From Bradyrhizobium lupini (GTDB lineage: Bacteria > Pseudomonadota > Alphaproteobacteria > Rhizobiales > Xanthobacteraceae), in NCBI RefSeq assembly GCF_040939785.1, contig NZ_CP162553.1:1116001-1180000 (forward strand): a stretch of DNA of 64,000 bases. Direction: 5' to 3'. The notes under the pieces are model-generated. The model saw only the letters and a list, made by a program, of their open reading frames with translations. It did not search any database and had not been told where the DNA came from. Every line of letters starts with the position of its first letter. The first letter of the stretch is position 1. The position numbers and the translations under genes are program-made. Below, in pieces: positions 8,918 through 17,666 of the stretch.

Positions 8918-10458
8918 GCCCTGCCCTCATGCGCGACACTGGCCCCATCGGCGGCGATCGCGGCGAGAATGCTGCCGACGTCGATGGCCTCGCCGGCGAG
9001 CTCCTCGACATGAGCGCGGTCGCGCAGCACCACCACGCGGTCGGAATAGGTCACGATCTCGTCGAGCTCGGAGGAAATCACGAGCAGCGCAAGTCCGTCG
9101 TCGCAGAGCTCGCGTATCAGGCGGATGATCTCGGCATGCGCGCCGACGTCGATGCCGCGGGTCGGCTCGTCCAGCACGAGCAGCCGTGGCGAGGTCGCAA
9201 GCCACCGTGCCAGCAGGACCTTCTGCTGATTGCCGCCGGACAGCAGGCCAACGGGACGCTCCGGATCGGGCGGGCGAACGTCGAGCATCTTGACGTAACG
9301 GCTTGCGATCTCGTCCTGCTCGCGTCGCGACAGCGGCCGATGTAGACCGCGCTTGGCCTGGAGCGCGAGCACGATGTTCTCGCGCACGGTGAGCTCGGCG
9401 ACGATGCCGTCGGTCTTGCGCTCCTCAGGGCAATAGCCAAAGCCGTGGCGCACGCCGTCGCGCGGCGAGTGAAGCCGGATAGGCGCGCCTTCCACCCTCG
9501 CCTGCCCGCCATCGGCGCGCTCGGCGCCGAACACCAGCCGCGCCGTCTCGGTCCGGCCCGAACCGAGCAGGCCGGCGAGGCCGACGACCTCGCCATGGCG
9601 CAGCTGGAGATTGAACGGCGCGACATAGCCTGATTTGCCATAATTCTCGAAGCTTGCGCAGACTTCGCGGGCCTGATGGTCGCGCGTCGCGGCCCGCGCG
9701 CTGGTGGTCTCGGCCAGTTCGCGGCCGAGCATCATCCGGATCAGCTCGAGCCGCGACAGCGACGCGGTCTCGCGCTCGCCGACAAGGCGACCATTTCGCA
9801 AAACGGTGATTCGATCGGAGATCTCGTAGACCTGGTCGAGGAAATGGCTGACGAAGACGATGCCAATGCCGCGCTTGGCAAGCTGACGCATGATGCGAAA
9901 GAGGATCTCGACCTCATGGCGGTCGAGGCTCGCGGTCGGCTCGTCCAGGATCAGCACGCGCGCGGAGAGATCGACGGCGCGCGCGATCGCGGTGACATGC
10001 TGGATCGCCACCGAGTAATTGCCAAGCGGCGCTGATACGTCGATGTCGAGACCGAAATCCGCGAGCAGCGACTTCGCGCGCCGTCGCATCTCGCCCTCGC
10101 GCACGACGCCGAAGCGCGTCGGCTGCCGGTCCAGGAACAGGTTCTGCGCCACCGAGAGATTCGGCAGCAAATTGACTTCCTGGTAGACCGTCGCAATGCC
10201 GGCCTGAACCGCCGCCTTGGCCGAGCGCGGCGCGACCTCTTCGCCGCCCAGTCTGACGATGCCGGCATCGCGCGGAAATACGCCCGTGACGACCTTGATC
10301 AGCGTGGACTTGCCCGCGCCGTTCTCACCAAGCAGCGCATGGATCTCGCCGGCGCGAAGCGTGAAGTCGACCTCCTGCAACGCACGCACGGCGCCAAAGC
10401 TCTTGCTGATCCCACGCACCTCCAGCAGGGAAGCAGCGGAATCCTGGCTGTTCTCCAT
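8914..10458 (-). CDS. ytfR: Sugar (furanose) ABC transporter ATP-binding protein, YtfR type
   Basis: 514-aa double-domain ATPase. Domain 1: Walker A GENGAGKST (about residues 40-48), an NYSVAIQHV signature in place of LSGG, and Walker B LILDEPTASLD. Domain 2: degenerate Walker A GLLGSGRTE, canonical LSGGNQQK and LVLDEPTRGID. This asymmetry is standard in CUT2 transporters. I start at ATG 10458 (MENSQDSAAS), preceded by GGGAG at 10-14 nt; the frame extends 14 codons further upstream without a better site. The gap of about 120 nt to ytfQ is the only loose joint in the operon. Confidence 0.9.
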   Translation of the reverse strand: MENSQDSAASLLEVRGISKSFGAVRALQEVDFTLRAGEIHALLGENGAGKSTLIKVVTGVFPRDAGIVRLGGEEVAPRSAKAAVQAGIATVYQEVNLLPNLSVAQNLFLDRQPTRFGVVREGEMRRRAKSLLADFGLDIDVSAPLGNYSVAIQHVTAIARAVDLSARVLILDEPTASLDRHEVEILFRIMRQLAKRGIGIVFVSHFLDQVYEISDRITVLRNGRLVGERETASLSRLELIRMMLGRELAETTSARAATRDHQAREVCASFENYGKSGYVAPFNLQLRHGEVVGLAGLLGSGRTETARLVFGAERADGGQARVEGAPIRLHSPRDGVRHGFGYCPEERKTDGIVAELTVRENIVLALQAKRGLHRPLSRREQDEIASRYVKMLDVRPPDPERPVGLLSGGNQQKVLLARWLATSPRLLVLDEPTRGIDVGAHAEIIRLIRELCDDGLALLVISSELDEIVTYSDRVVVLRDRAHVEELAGEAIDVGSILAAIAADGASVAHEGRA

Positions 10459-10579
10459 GACAAATTCACTCCCAAGGGCGCCCGCTGACAATGCGGACAC
10501 GGAGCCTGTTCGTTCGCGCAGCGGTTACGAGCGGGATCGCCGGACTGCCGAAGCACGGCCGTCCGGCGACACTCTCGCC

Positions 10580-11545
10580 TCAGTAACCGAGGCCCTTCTT
10601 GCTGTCGTAGATCTTCTGCGGATCATCGGTGGCAGTGTAGAGCTTGGATTCCGTCTGGATCCATTTCGGCGGAACGGTACCCTTGTCCTTGAAGGCCGCG
10701 ATGGCATCGAGAGCGGGGCCTGCCATGTTCGGCGTCAGCTCGACCGTGGCATTGGCTTCGCCGGCGACCATCGCCTTGAAGATGTCGGGGACCGCATCGA
10801 TCGAGACGGTGAGAATCTCCTTGCCCGGCTTGAGCCCGGCTTCCTTCATCGCCTGGATCGCGCCGACCATCATGTCGTCGTTGTGCGCATAGACCGCGCA
10901 GATCGACTTGCCGCCACCTTCGGCCTTGATGAAGCTTTCCATCACTTCCTTGCCCTTGGCGCGGGTGAAGTCGCCGGTCTGGCTGCGCACCACCTTCAGG
11001 TTCGCATGCTTGGCGATAGCGGTGTCAAAACCCTTCTTGCGGTTGGCGGCGACGCTCGCGCCGACCGTGCCCTGCAATTCGACGATGTTGCAGGCCTTGG
11101 CGCCGACGGTCTTCGCCAGCCAGTCGCCCGCGACCTCGCCTTCGTGAACGCTGTCGGAGGTCACAGCGGTGAGATAGAGCTCCTTGCCGGAGGGATCGAT
11201 GTCGCGGTCGAGCAGCACGACCGGGATCTTGGCCTCCTTGGCTTCCTTCAGCACCGAGTCCCAGCCGGTCGAGACGACGGGCGCGAGGAAGATCGCATCG
11301 ACGTTCTGCGCGATAAAGGAGCGGATCGCCTTGATCTGGTTCTCCTGCTTCTGCTGCGCGTCGGCGATCTTGAGATTGACCTTGCGCTTGGTGGCCTCCT
11401 GCTTGGAGACCGAGGTCTCGGCCGCGCGCCAGCCGGATTCCGATCCGATCTGCGAAAAACCGATGGTGAGTTCGGCGGCATGCGCCGGCAGCGCGAGTAG
11501 CAACGCGGCCGTGGCGCTGGCCGCACAAAGGGCTTTGAGGATCAT
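10580..11545 (-). CDS. ytfQ: Periplasmic furanose-binding protein, YtfQ type
   Basis: 321-aa periplasmic binding protein. The signal peptide is about residues 1-23 (MILKALCAAS, hydrophobic core, PAHAAE). The mature sequence is a type-1 periplasmic-binding fold with the YtfQ-typical opening LTIGFSQIGSESGWRAAE, then VDAIFLAPVVSTGWD, VVLLDRDID and AHNDDMMVGAIQAMKEAG. The E. coli homologue binds furanose forms of galactose and arabinose; that specificity is inferred by similarity. The ATG at 11545 gives a clean signal peptide, whereas the 17-codon extension does not. First gene of the operon; its promoter region is at about 11546-11680. Confidence 0.9.
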   Translation of the reverse strand: MILKALCAASATAALLLALPAHAAELTIGFSQIGSESGWRAAETSVSKQEATKRKVNLKIADAQQKQENQIKAIRSFIAQNVDAIFLAPVVSTGWDSVLKEAKEAKIPVVLLDRDIDPSGKELYLTAVTSDSVHEGEVAGDWLAKTVGAKACNIVELQGTVGASVAANRKKGFDTAIAKHANLKVVRSQTGDFTRAKGKEVMESFIKAEGGGKSICAVYAHNDDMMVGAIQAMKEAGLKPGKEILTVSIDAVPDIFKAMVAGEANATVELTPNMAGPALDAIAAFKDKGTVPPKWIQTESKLYTATDDPQKIYDSKKGLGY

Positions 11546-11654
11546 CAGGCGTGTCTCCCAAAATGTTTTCCGGGGCGCCGATTGGTAGCATCGCACCCGC
11601 AGGCCGACCTTCGAGGCGGCGGGAGGGACTATTTCACGGAAGTTTGGTTCCGAC

Positions 11655-11673
11655 TAGTCATATTATTTGACTA
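11655..11673. promoter_or_regulatory. Candidate operator in the ytfQ promoter region
   Basis: A perfect inverted repeat, TAGTCA-TATTATT-TGACTA, lies 110 nt upstream of ytfQ in an AT-rich island within GC-rich DNA. It is well placed to be the binding site of the GntR regulator encoded in the same operon, giving feedback control. No matching copy was noticed elsewhere, so the link is inference. Confidence 0.45.
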
Positions 11674-11841
11674 TTGAAGGCGAAAGCGCGCGCGAGCGGA
11701 TGAGCGACTTCTATGTCACGCGCAGCGCGATTTTATTCCACGGATGCAACGCGGAGATGAACGAAATGATGCGGCAGTTGGGGCGAGGACACTGTCTAGG
11801 AGGATGGTGAAAGGCGAACCCGCAACCCCTCCCCCATCACC

Positions 11842-11907
11842 GCGAGCGCAGCGAAGCAATCCTGAGTCTTTCCGGGGAGGGATTCTGGATTGCTTCGCTG
11901 CGCTCGC
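11842..11907. repeat. Dispersed inverted repeat (Bradyrhizobium-type)
   Basis: A perfect 21-bp inverted repeat (GCGAGCGCAGCGAAGCAATCC, 11842-11862, pairing with 11887-11907) around a 24-nt loop, flanked by imperfect CCCCCATCACC/GACGGTGGGG outer arms. I recognise this arm sequence as a common intergenic palindrome of Bradyrhizobium genomes. It may act as a terminator for xylX or be a passive mobile REP element. Confidence 0.75.
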
Positions 11908-11988
11908 AATGACGGTGGGGAGAGAGTTTCTGCGTCGATCGAGGCAAAGCGACTCGTGGAGAGTCCCCCACATCCGGCGTGCAGTGAG

Positions 11989-13160
11989 CTAGATCAGCTT
12001 CCGCTGCGCCAGATTCTTCATCAGCGCGCCGATGCCGAAGGTCCAGGGCTCGCACTCGTCGCTGGTCCGCATGCGGTTGACGAGCTTGCCGAGCTGGGGC
12101 GCCGAGATCGTGACGATGTCGTCGCGCTTGTGGGTGAACCCCTGTCCCGGCGCGTCGCGATCCTTGACCGGCGCGAACATAGTCCCGAGGAACAGCACGA
12201 AGCCATCAGGATATTGGTGCACCTTGCCGATGGTCTGCTCGACCAGATCGGTCGGATCGCGGCTGATCATGCTGATCGAAGAATGGCCGTCGAGGACGAA
12301 ACCGTCCTGCCCCTTCACGTTCAGGCTGATGTCGAGCTTGCGGGCGTCGCCGAGGGTAAAGCTGTCGTCGAACAGGCGCAGCAGCGGGCCGATGGAGCAC
12401 GAGGCGTTGTTGTCTTTGGCCTTCGACAACAGCAGTGCCGAACGGCCCTCGAAGTCGCGCAGATTGACGTCGTTGCCGAGGGCGCCACCGACGATCGTGC
12501 CGCGGCTCGAGACGAACAGCACCAGCTCCGGCTCGGGGTTATTCCAGGTCGACTTCGGATGCAGCCCCGCATCCATGCCGGTGCCAACCGACGACAAGGT
12601 CGGCGCCTTGGTGAAGACCTCGGCATCGGGGCCAATGCCGACCTCGAGATATTGGCTCCAGGCGTTCTGGTCGATCAGCACCTGCTTCAGGTGCATCGCC
12701 TTGTCCGAGCCCGGCTTGAGCTTCGACAGATCGTCGCCGATCAGCCGGGTCACTTCCTTCCGGATCGCTTCGGCCGAGGCCGGATTGCCCTTGCCCGCTC
12801 CTCGATCACGCGCTCCAGCATCGAGATGGCAAAGGTGACGCCGGCCGCCTTCAGCGTCTGGAGATCGACGGGCGCAAGCAACCACGGCTTTTTCGGATCG
12901 CGCTGATCGGGAGGCGTGTTGGCGACGATGGCCTCGAGATCGCCGATGCGCTCGCCCTTGGTCGCGGCAAGCGCCTTCGCCGGATTGTCTTCCTCGCAGA
13001 GTGCGCTGACGGTCGGGAATTTTGCGGTGACGTCGAACACACCATCGCCGCGCACGGCGACCACGGCCGGGCCATTCGCCTGCGGCAGCCAGACGCGGCC
13101 GACGAGCGTTCCCCGCGTGCCGTCCTCGGGAAGAAGGTCCTTTACCGTCAATGTCGTCAT
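11989..13160 (-). pseudogene. xylX: XylX-like 2-keto-3-deoxy sugar-acid dehydratase (FAH family), frameshifted
   Basis: Reads as a single 390-residue FAH-family protein split by one missing base. The first part runs from ATG 13160 (MTTLTVKDLLPEDG) through LLAPVDLQTLKAAGVTFA and ERVIEERA. The second part continues GNPASAEAIRKEV... NNPEPELVLFVSSRG, GNDVNLRDFEGRSALLLSKA, SISMISRDPTDL and PGQGFTHKRDDIV to the stop at 11989. The sequence closely resembles Caulobacter XylX, which dehydrates 2-keto-3-deoxyxylonate to alpha-ketoglutarate semialdehyde. Total length is 1172 nt, one short of 391 codons. The break lies in short C runs at 12788-12796. With the dehydrogenase and lactonase it fits an oxidative pentose pathway. 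It may be intact in the organism if the indel is a sequencing error. Confidence 0.8.
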
Positions 13161-13271
13161 GGGCGTATCCTCGCTCTTTTCGGATCGGCCTCGCTCGCGG
13201 AGGCCTATCACATTGGCGAAGACCAATAAACGTCTGGGACGGGAAGTCCAGCGCGGCAGCCCGCCGCGCTT

Positions 13272-14249
13272 CTATGCCCCCGCCCGCGCTTTTCGGGCCG
13301 CAATCTGCTGAAGCGCCCAGCGCGCGTTCTTGCGCACCTCGGGATCGGGATCGTCGGCGATGACGGCAAGGAACGCTTCGCCGTCGTGGTGGGCGATCTC
13401 GCCAAGCGCAGCCGCCGCCTCTTTCCGCAGATTGGCCTGCTCATGGTTCACGCAGTTGCCGATCGGGCGCACCGCGCGCTCGATCTTCATCCGGCCAAGG
13501 CTGCGGATTGCCTTCAGCCGCACCTGCCAGAACTCGTCACTGAGCGAAGCGATGAGCTGGTCGGCGGCAATCGATCCGTTGACGTTGAGGCCCAGCGTTT
13601 CCGCGGCCATCTCCCGCACCATCCAGTCCGAATCCTTCAACGCGCGCGTGATCATCTCGGCCGCGGGCTTCATCTGCGAGAAGGCGAGCGCGCTGACGGC
13701 GGCACGGCGCACATGCGCGTCGGGATCGTTGATCAGCGCGGTCAGCGCCGGAATTGATTCCTCCAGCTTGAGGAACCCGATCACGCCGATCGCCTGCACC
13801 CGCACGGCGGCATCGGAATCCTGGAGCGCTTCCAGCGCCGGTTTCAGTGTGTCCTTGCAGCGCAGCTCCTTCAGCGCACGCAACGCGCCCATGCGGACGA
13901 AGGCGTGGGCATGCTTGACCAGCGGCAGGATGATCTCGGCGCAAGCCGGATCCTTGAACTCCGCCATGCTGTCGGCCGCGGCGGACGCAACGATTCGTTC
14001 AGGATCGACGAGCAGCTTCACCAGCGCAGCCGCGGCCTCCGGCCCGTCGAACTCGCCGAGCGCCATCGCGACCTGCTGGCGGACGCCGGCATCAGGATCG
14101 GCGACCATTTTGGCGAGATGGCCGACGGCGGCGGGATCGCCGGAATGGCCGAGCGCGATGATCGCGACGCGGCGCTCCCCTGGATCGGCAGCCTGGAGCC
14201 GCTCGTCGGCGTCTTCGAGATCGTCGTAGGATTCGAACGGGCTCGACAT
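13272..14249 (-). CDS. HEAT-repeat (PBS-lyase-like) protein
   Basis: 325-aa, almost entirely alpha-helical protein of nine or ten consecutive HEAT units of about 31 residues. Examples are DPGERRVAIIALGHSGDPAA, DPDAGVRQQVAMALGEFDG, DSDAAVRVQAIGVIGFLK and DPDAHVRRAAVSALAFSQ. Such units form a curved scaffold for protein contacts; no catalytic motif is seen. ATG at 14249 is only 2 nt after the ferredoxin stop, so it is translated with the AprB-like ferredoxin and AprA-like flavoprotein and probably scaffolds or assembles that complex. The longer frame to 14330 overlaps the ferredoxin and is rejected. Confidence 0.85.
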   Translation of the reverse strand: MSSPFESYDDLEDADERLQAADPGERRVAIIALGHSGDPAAVGHLAKMVADPDAGVRQQVAMALGEFDGPEAAAALVKLLVDPERIVASAAADSMAEFKDPACAEIILPLVKHAHAFVRMGALRALKELRCKDTLKPALEALQDSDAAVRVQAIGVIGFLKLEESIPALTALINDPDAHVRRAAVSALAFSQMKPAAEMITRALKDSDWMVREMAAETLGLNVNGSIAADQLIASLSDEFWQVRLKAIRSLGRMKIERAVRPIGNCVNHEQANLRKEAAAALGEIAHHDGEAFLAVIADDPDPEVRKNARWALQQIAARKARAGA

Positions 14250-14251
14250 GG

Positions 14252-14485
14252 CTACCTCAGGAGATAAGGAATGTTGACGGTGACGGCGCCGGTCGGGCAA
14301 TCCGCCTCGCAGGGCATGCAGTACCAGCATTCGTCATAGGCCATGTAGGCCTTGTTGGTCATATCGCTGATACGCAGTACGTCGAGCGGACAGACATCGA
14401 CGCACACCGTGCAGCCCTTGTCCGCGATGCATTTGGCGTCATCGACGACCACCGGAACCGATGTCTGATAGGAAGCGAGAGGCAT
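14252..14485 (-). CDS. 2[4Fe-4S] ferredoxin, AprB-like electron-transfer subunit
   Basis: 77-aa iron-sulfur protein with two four-cysteine sets: C19, C25, C28, C32 followed by Pro (KCIADKGCTVCVDVCP), and C53, C56, C59, C63 followed by Pro (CWYCMPCEADCP). The long first spacing and the aromatic CWxC second set resemble the beta subunit of adenylylsulfate reductase (AprB), but the long C-terminal tail of true AprB is missing. ATG 14485 (MPLASYQ) lies 28 nt from the flavoprotein stop. Likely the electron-transfer partner of the flavoprotein, and possibly of the ferredoxin reductase two genes upstream. Confidence 0.88.
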   Translation of the reverse strand: MPLASYQTSVPVVVDDAKCIADKGCTVCVDVCPLDVLRISDMTNKAYMAYDECWYCMPCEADCPTGAVTVNIPYLLR

Positions 14486-14513
14486 CGTATGTCTCCTGTA
14501 TTTGTGCGGCGGG

Positions 14514-16256
14514 TCAGGCTGTCGCGCGGATGCGCTGCTTGTCGTAGAGATCCTTCTCATCGTCGGCGATCGGTACGATATAGGGCTCCACGGCACGCTT
14601 CTCGCTGGTCATCTTGCCGTCCTGCTTACTCAGCAGCGTGTGGCAGAACCAGTTTTCGTTGTCCTTCTCCGGGAAATCCGTCCGCCAGTGATAGAGGCCC
14701 CAACGGCTTTCTTCGCGGTAGAGCGAGGCATGCACAGCCATGTCCGCGCAATCCATGATCGACTGGACTTCGAGCGCGCGGAGCAGTTCGTGCGCATTGC
14801 GCGCGATCATGCGCTCCTGCATGTCTTCCCTCGCTTCAGCGAGCCGGCGCATGCCGAGCTCGTATTTGCGCGTGACTTTCGGCGGCTGGAGATAGTCATT
14901 GACGAGACGCCGCGTCTTGTACTCGATCTGGTTCGGCGGAATACCGTCCTCGCGTTTGGTCGGCGCCATGACGCGGTCACGTTCGCGGGCGACCTCAGCC
15001 GCGTCGAATTCCGCGAAGTCGTGATTGTCCGCAAACTCCATCGCGTCGACGCCGGCGACCGAACCGTTGGTGAAGGCCCCGAGCATGTAGTTGTGCGGCA
15101 CGCTCGCCATGTCGCCGGCGGCATAGAGGCCCGGGACGGTGGTGCGCGCGTTGTCGTCGACGAACACGCCCGACGCGCTGTGACCGGAGCAGAAGCCGAT
15201 CTCGGAGATGTGCATCTCGATCGACTCGCTGCGGTAGTCGACCCCGCGCCCCTGCTGGAACAGGCCGCGCGTGGGACGTTCGACCTTGTGCAGCGTCGAT
15301 TCGATCTCCGAGATGGTGTCGGGGTGAAGATGCTTGAGCTGGAGAAACACCGGGCCCTTCCCGGACAACAGCTCGTTGTAGAACTCCAGCATCATCTGGC
15401 CGGACCAGTAATCGCATTCGATGAAGCGCGATCCCTCGTTGTTGGCGGTGAAGGCGCCGAAGGGACCGGCGACGTAGGCGCAGGCCGGGCCGTTATAGTC
15501 CTTGATTAGCGGATTGATCTGATAGCATTCGAGGTTCGCCAGTGCTGCACCGGCGTGATAGGCCATGGAATAGCCGTCGCCGGAATTGGCCGCGTTCTCG
15601 TAGGTGCCGAACATGTAGCCCGAGGTCGGCAGGCCGAGACGGCCGGCGGCGCCCATGCACAGGATGACGGCCTTGGCCTTGATCACCAGCATCTCGGCGG
15701 TGCGGGTGTTGACGCTGATCGCGCCGGCGATGCGGCCATCGGCGGATTTGAGCAGCCGCGTCGCCATATAGCGGTTGGAGATCAGGATGCGGGCACGCCG
15801 GAGCTGGCGATACAGCGCCTTCTTCACGGTCTCGCCGTTCGGCATCGGCAGCACGTAGGTGCCGATGTGGTGCACCTTCTTGACGGCGTAGTCGCCGTTC
15901 TCGTTCTTCAGGAAGCGGATGCCGAAACTGTCGAGTTCCTCGATGATCGAGTAGCAGTTCTGCGCGTATTTGTAGACCGCCTTCTGATCGACGATGCCGT
16001 CATTGGCGATGGTGATTTCCTTGGTGTACTGCTCCGGCGTCGCGTAGCCGGGAATGACGGCATTGTTTAAGCCGTCCATGCCCATCGAGATCGCTCCGGA
16101 GCGCTTGACGTTCGCCTTTTCGAGCAGGACGACGTTGGCCTTCGGATTCTTCAGCTTCGCCTTCAACGCCGCCATCGGGCCGGCAGTGCCGCCGCCGATA
16201 ACGAGCACGTCGCAGGAAACCTCCGAAAGTCCGTCGACGATCTGATCTAGTGACAT
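14514..16256 (-). CDS. AprA-like FAD flavoprotein (fumarate reductase/succinate dehydrogenase flavoprotein superfamily)
   Basis: 580-aa flavoprotein. The N-terminal FAD dinucleotide motif is VLVIGGGTAGPMAA (about residues 18-31), followed by LLEKANVKRSGAISMGMDG. The middle has AVILCMGAAGRLGLPTSG and ANSGDGYSMAYHAGA; the second FAD-contact region is VPGLYAAGDMASV. The C-terminal helical domain contains REESRWGLYHWRTDFP, reminiscent of AprA. The ATG at 16256 has AGGAG 6 nt upstream; the frame's further 25 codons lack a site. With the AprB-like ferredoxin it forms an Apr-like pair, but Sat/QmoABC partners are absent here, so sulfite/APS chemistry is not established. Substrate unknown. Confidence 0.85.
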   Translation of the reverse strand: MSLDQIVDGLSEVSCDVLVIGGGTAGPMAALKAKLKNPKANVVLLEKANVKRSGAISMGMDGLNNAVIPGYATPEQYTKEITIANDGIVDQKAVYKYAQNCYSIIEELDSFGIRFLKNENGDYAVKKVHHIGTYVLPMPNGETVKKALYRQLRRARILISNRYMATRLLKSADGRIAGAISVNTRTAEMLVIKAKAVILCMGAAGRLGLPTSGYMFGTYENAANSGDGYSMAYHAGAALANLECYQINPLIKDYNGPACAYVAGPFGAFTANNEGSRFIECDYWSGQMMLEFYNELLSGKGPVFLQLKHLHPDTISEIESTLHKVERPTRGLFQQGRGVDYRSESIEMHISEIGFCSGHSASGVFVDDNARTTVPGLYAAGDMASVPHNYMLGAFTNGSVAGVDAMEFADNHDFAEFDAAEVARERDRVMAPTKREDGIPPNQIEYKTRRLVNDYLQPPKVTRKYELGMRRLAEAREDMQERMIARNAHELLRALEVQSIMDCADMAVHASLYREESRWGLYHWRTDFPEKDNENWFCHTLLSKQDGKMTSEKRAVEPYIVPIADDEKDLYDKQRIRATA

Positions 16257-16330
16257 CGCTTGCTCCTGGTCCGCCGGCAGATCCGGCGCCTTTGCATCAG
16301 ATTTGTTCAGCAGGCGTCCCGGCGATAGCA

Positions 16331-16337
16331 ATTAGTT
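16331..16337 (-). promoter_or_regulatory. AACTAAT motif, copy 1 (upstream of aprA-like gene)
   Basis: Read on the gene strand, CAACTAATTG sits 75-81 nt upstream of the flavoprotein start, inside a larger imperfect palindrome at 16321-16343 (GGCGATA ... TGTCGCC). Same core as 17213, 17288 and 18698. Likely a regulator site, perhaps for the Crp/Fnr-type protein at 17835. Confidence 0.55.
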
Positions 16338-16360
16338 GTCGCCGGGCTGCGATTTGCGCC

Positions 16361-17134
16361 TCAGCGCTCGACAAAGGCCTTTTCGATCACGAAATGGCCG
16401 GGCCGGCTGTGATTGCCCTCGACAAAGCCGCGCGCAGAAAGCATCGCGGGAAGTTCCTCCAACATCGCCGGGCTGCCGCACAGCATGATGCGGTCGGTCT
16501 CGATGTCGAGTCCCGACTGCCCGATATCGTCGAAGAGCTGGTTCGACGCGATCAGGTCGGAGATGCGGCCGCGATTCCTGAACGGCTCGCGGGTGACGGT
16601 CGGGTAGTAGACGAGCTTGTCACGGATAAGCGGCCCGAAGAACTCGTGATCTCGCAGGCCTTCCACGAGGTGCTCGCCATAGGAGAGCTCGGAGACCTGG
16701 CGGCAGCCATGGGCGAGCACGATGGTTTCATAATTCTCGTAGACGTCGGGGTCCTTGATCAGGCTGGCGAACGGCGCGAGTCCCGTTCCGGTCGAGAGCA
16801 GCAACAGGCGTTTGCCGGGAATGAGATTGCCCGTGATCAGCGTGCCCGTGGCCTTGCGGCCGACCAGGATGACGTCTCCCTCCCTGATCTTCTGAAGGCG
16901 TGAGGTCAGCGGACCGTCCTGTACCTTGATCGAGAAGAACTCGAGCGCCTCCTCGTGATTGGCGCTCGCCATGCTGTAGGCCCGCAGCAACGGCTTGCCC
17001 TCGACTTCCAACCCGATCATCGCGAACTGGCCGTTCTGGAAGCGGAAGCCCGGATCGCGCGTCGCGGTGAAGCTGAACAGGCTATCGGTCCAGTGCCTGA
17101 CCGACAGGACCGTTTCCCTCTGAAATGCACTCAT
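16361..17134 (-). CDS. fpr: Ferredoxin--NADP+ reductase (Fpr type)
   Basis: 257-aa FAD enzyme that moves electrons between NADPH and ferredoxin/flavodoxin in the cytosol. FAD motif RAYSMAS (about residues 51-57), NADP-binding GTGLAPFASL, nicotinamide-side LCGSPAMLEEL, and the typical C-terminal HFVIEKAFVER. Length matches bacterial subclass Fpr. It is the first gene of the minus-strand run fpr-aprA-aprB-HEAT, 105 nt before the flavoprotein, so it plausibly couples that pair to the NADP(H) pool. It carries its own AACTAAT motif 79-85 nt upstream. Confidence 0.92.
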   Translation of the reverse strand: MSAFQRETVLSVRHWTDSLFSFTATRDPGFRFQNGQFAMIGLEVEGKPLLRAYSMASANHEEALEFFSIKVQDGPLTSRLQKIREGDVILVGRKATGTLITGNLIPGKRLLLLSTGTGLAPFASLIKDPDVYENYETIVLAHGCRQVSELSYGEHLVEGLRDHEFFGPLIRDKLVYYPTVTREPFRNRGRISDLIASNQLFDDIGQSGLDIETDRIMLCGSPAMLEELPAMLSARGFVEGNHSRPGHFVIEKAFVER

Positions 17135-17212
17135 TGTCTCTCCTGATCTCGATTGCGCACAAGGTTTCGGAGAGACAGGAATCCGGCAACGCCGAACTGA
17201 AATTGCCGGTCG

Positions 17213-17219
17213 ATTAGTT
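17213..17219 (-). promoter_or_regulatory. AACTAAT motif, copy 2 (upstream of fpr)
   Basis: Gene-strand GAAACTAATCGAC, 79-85 nt before the fpr ATG, almost the same distance as copy 1 from its gene. It lies in the divergent gap shared with the DUF971 gene. Confidence 0.55.
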
Positions 17220-17287
17220 TCACATTTCGTGGGCGATGATCGAACAGCAGGCAGCGACGATCAGCGCCGCGCACCCTGCGCCTGGCA

Positions 17288-17294
17288 ATTAGTT
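17288..17294. promoter_or_regulatory. AACTAAT motif, copy 3 (upstream of the DUF971 gene)
   Basis: GGCAATTAGTTGCTAT on the plus strand; the inner GCAATTAGTTGC (17285-17296) is an inverted repeat GCAA-N4-TTGC. It lies 50-56 nt upstream of the DUF971 start and 75 nt from copy 2, so one bound regulator could serve both divergent promoters. Confidence 0.55.
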
Positions 17295-17343
17295 GCTATC
17301 GCGGCAGTGCTGCGGCAAGGTAGAGAAGGGTCGGAGACACGTC

Positions 17344-17640
17344 ATGACCTTGGTGGGACCGACCGTGGCAGATTACGAAGCAAGCGCCGACCTCGCGACG
17401 CTCCGCGTCCGCACCGCTCAGGACGACACGCTGGACTTGGCGGCGGAAACGCTCCGCCTCTCCTGCAAATGCGCCCACTGCACCCGCGCCCGCTTCGACG
17501 GCCGCTTTCCCGAGCGGTTTCCAGGCATCGCGATCACCGAGATCGGCGATCTCGGTTACGGGCTGAACATCTCGTTTTCGGATGGGCACAATCGGGGGAT
17601 TTACCCGAAGCCGTATTTGCTGAGCCTGGTGGGGCGGTAG
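17344..17640 (+). CDS. DUF971 (gamma-butyrobetaine hydroxylase N-terminal-like) protein
   Basis: 98-aa single-domain protein. The family core is visible: LRLSCKCAHCTRARFDGRFP with the C-x-C-x2-C cluster typical of free-standing DUF971 proteins, then ITEIGDLGYGLNISFSDGHNRGIYP and a final PYLLSL. Free-standing members are often linked to Fe-S or metal handling; the three cysteines could bind zinc or iron. ATG 17344 is chosen over the longer frame from 17293. Divergent from fpr and sharing its motif-bearing promoter gap, so probably part of the same redox locus. Confidence 0.8.
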   Translation: MTLVGPTVADYEASADLATLRVRTAQDDTLDLAAETLRLSCKCAHCTRARFDGRFPERFPGIAITEIGDLGYGLNISFSDGHNRGIYPKPYLLSLVGR

Positions 17641-17666
17641 ACGCCACAGGTCGTCTTCCAAGCTTC

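Larger units (their letters stand above)
11546..11988. other. Intergenic region between xylX and ytfQ
   Basis: 443 nt without a convincing gene. It holds the ytfQ promoter area with the 11655-11673 palindrome, and a dispersed repeat at 11842-11907. Small reading frames across it are low-complexity and lack ribosome-binding sites. Confidence 0.6.

Noticed and set aside
14252..16256. Naming the flavoprotein/ferredoxin pair as true adenylylsulfate reductase (aprA/aprB)
   Set aside because: AprB's C-terminal tail is missing, and no sat, qmo or dsr genes are nearby. Only resemblance is claimed.
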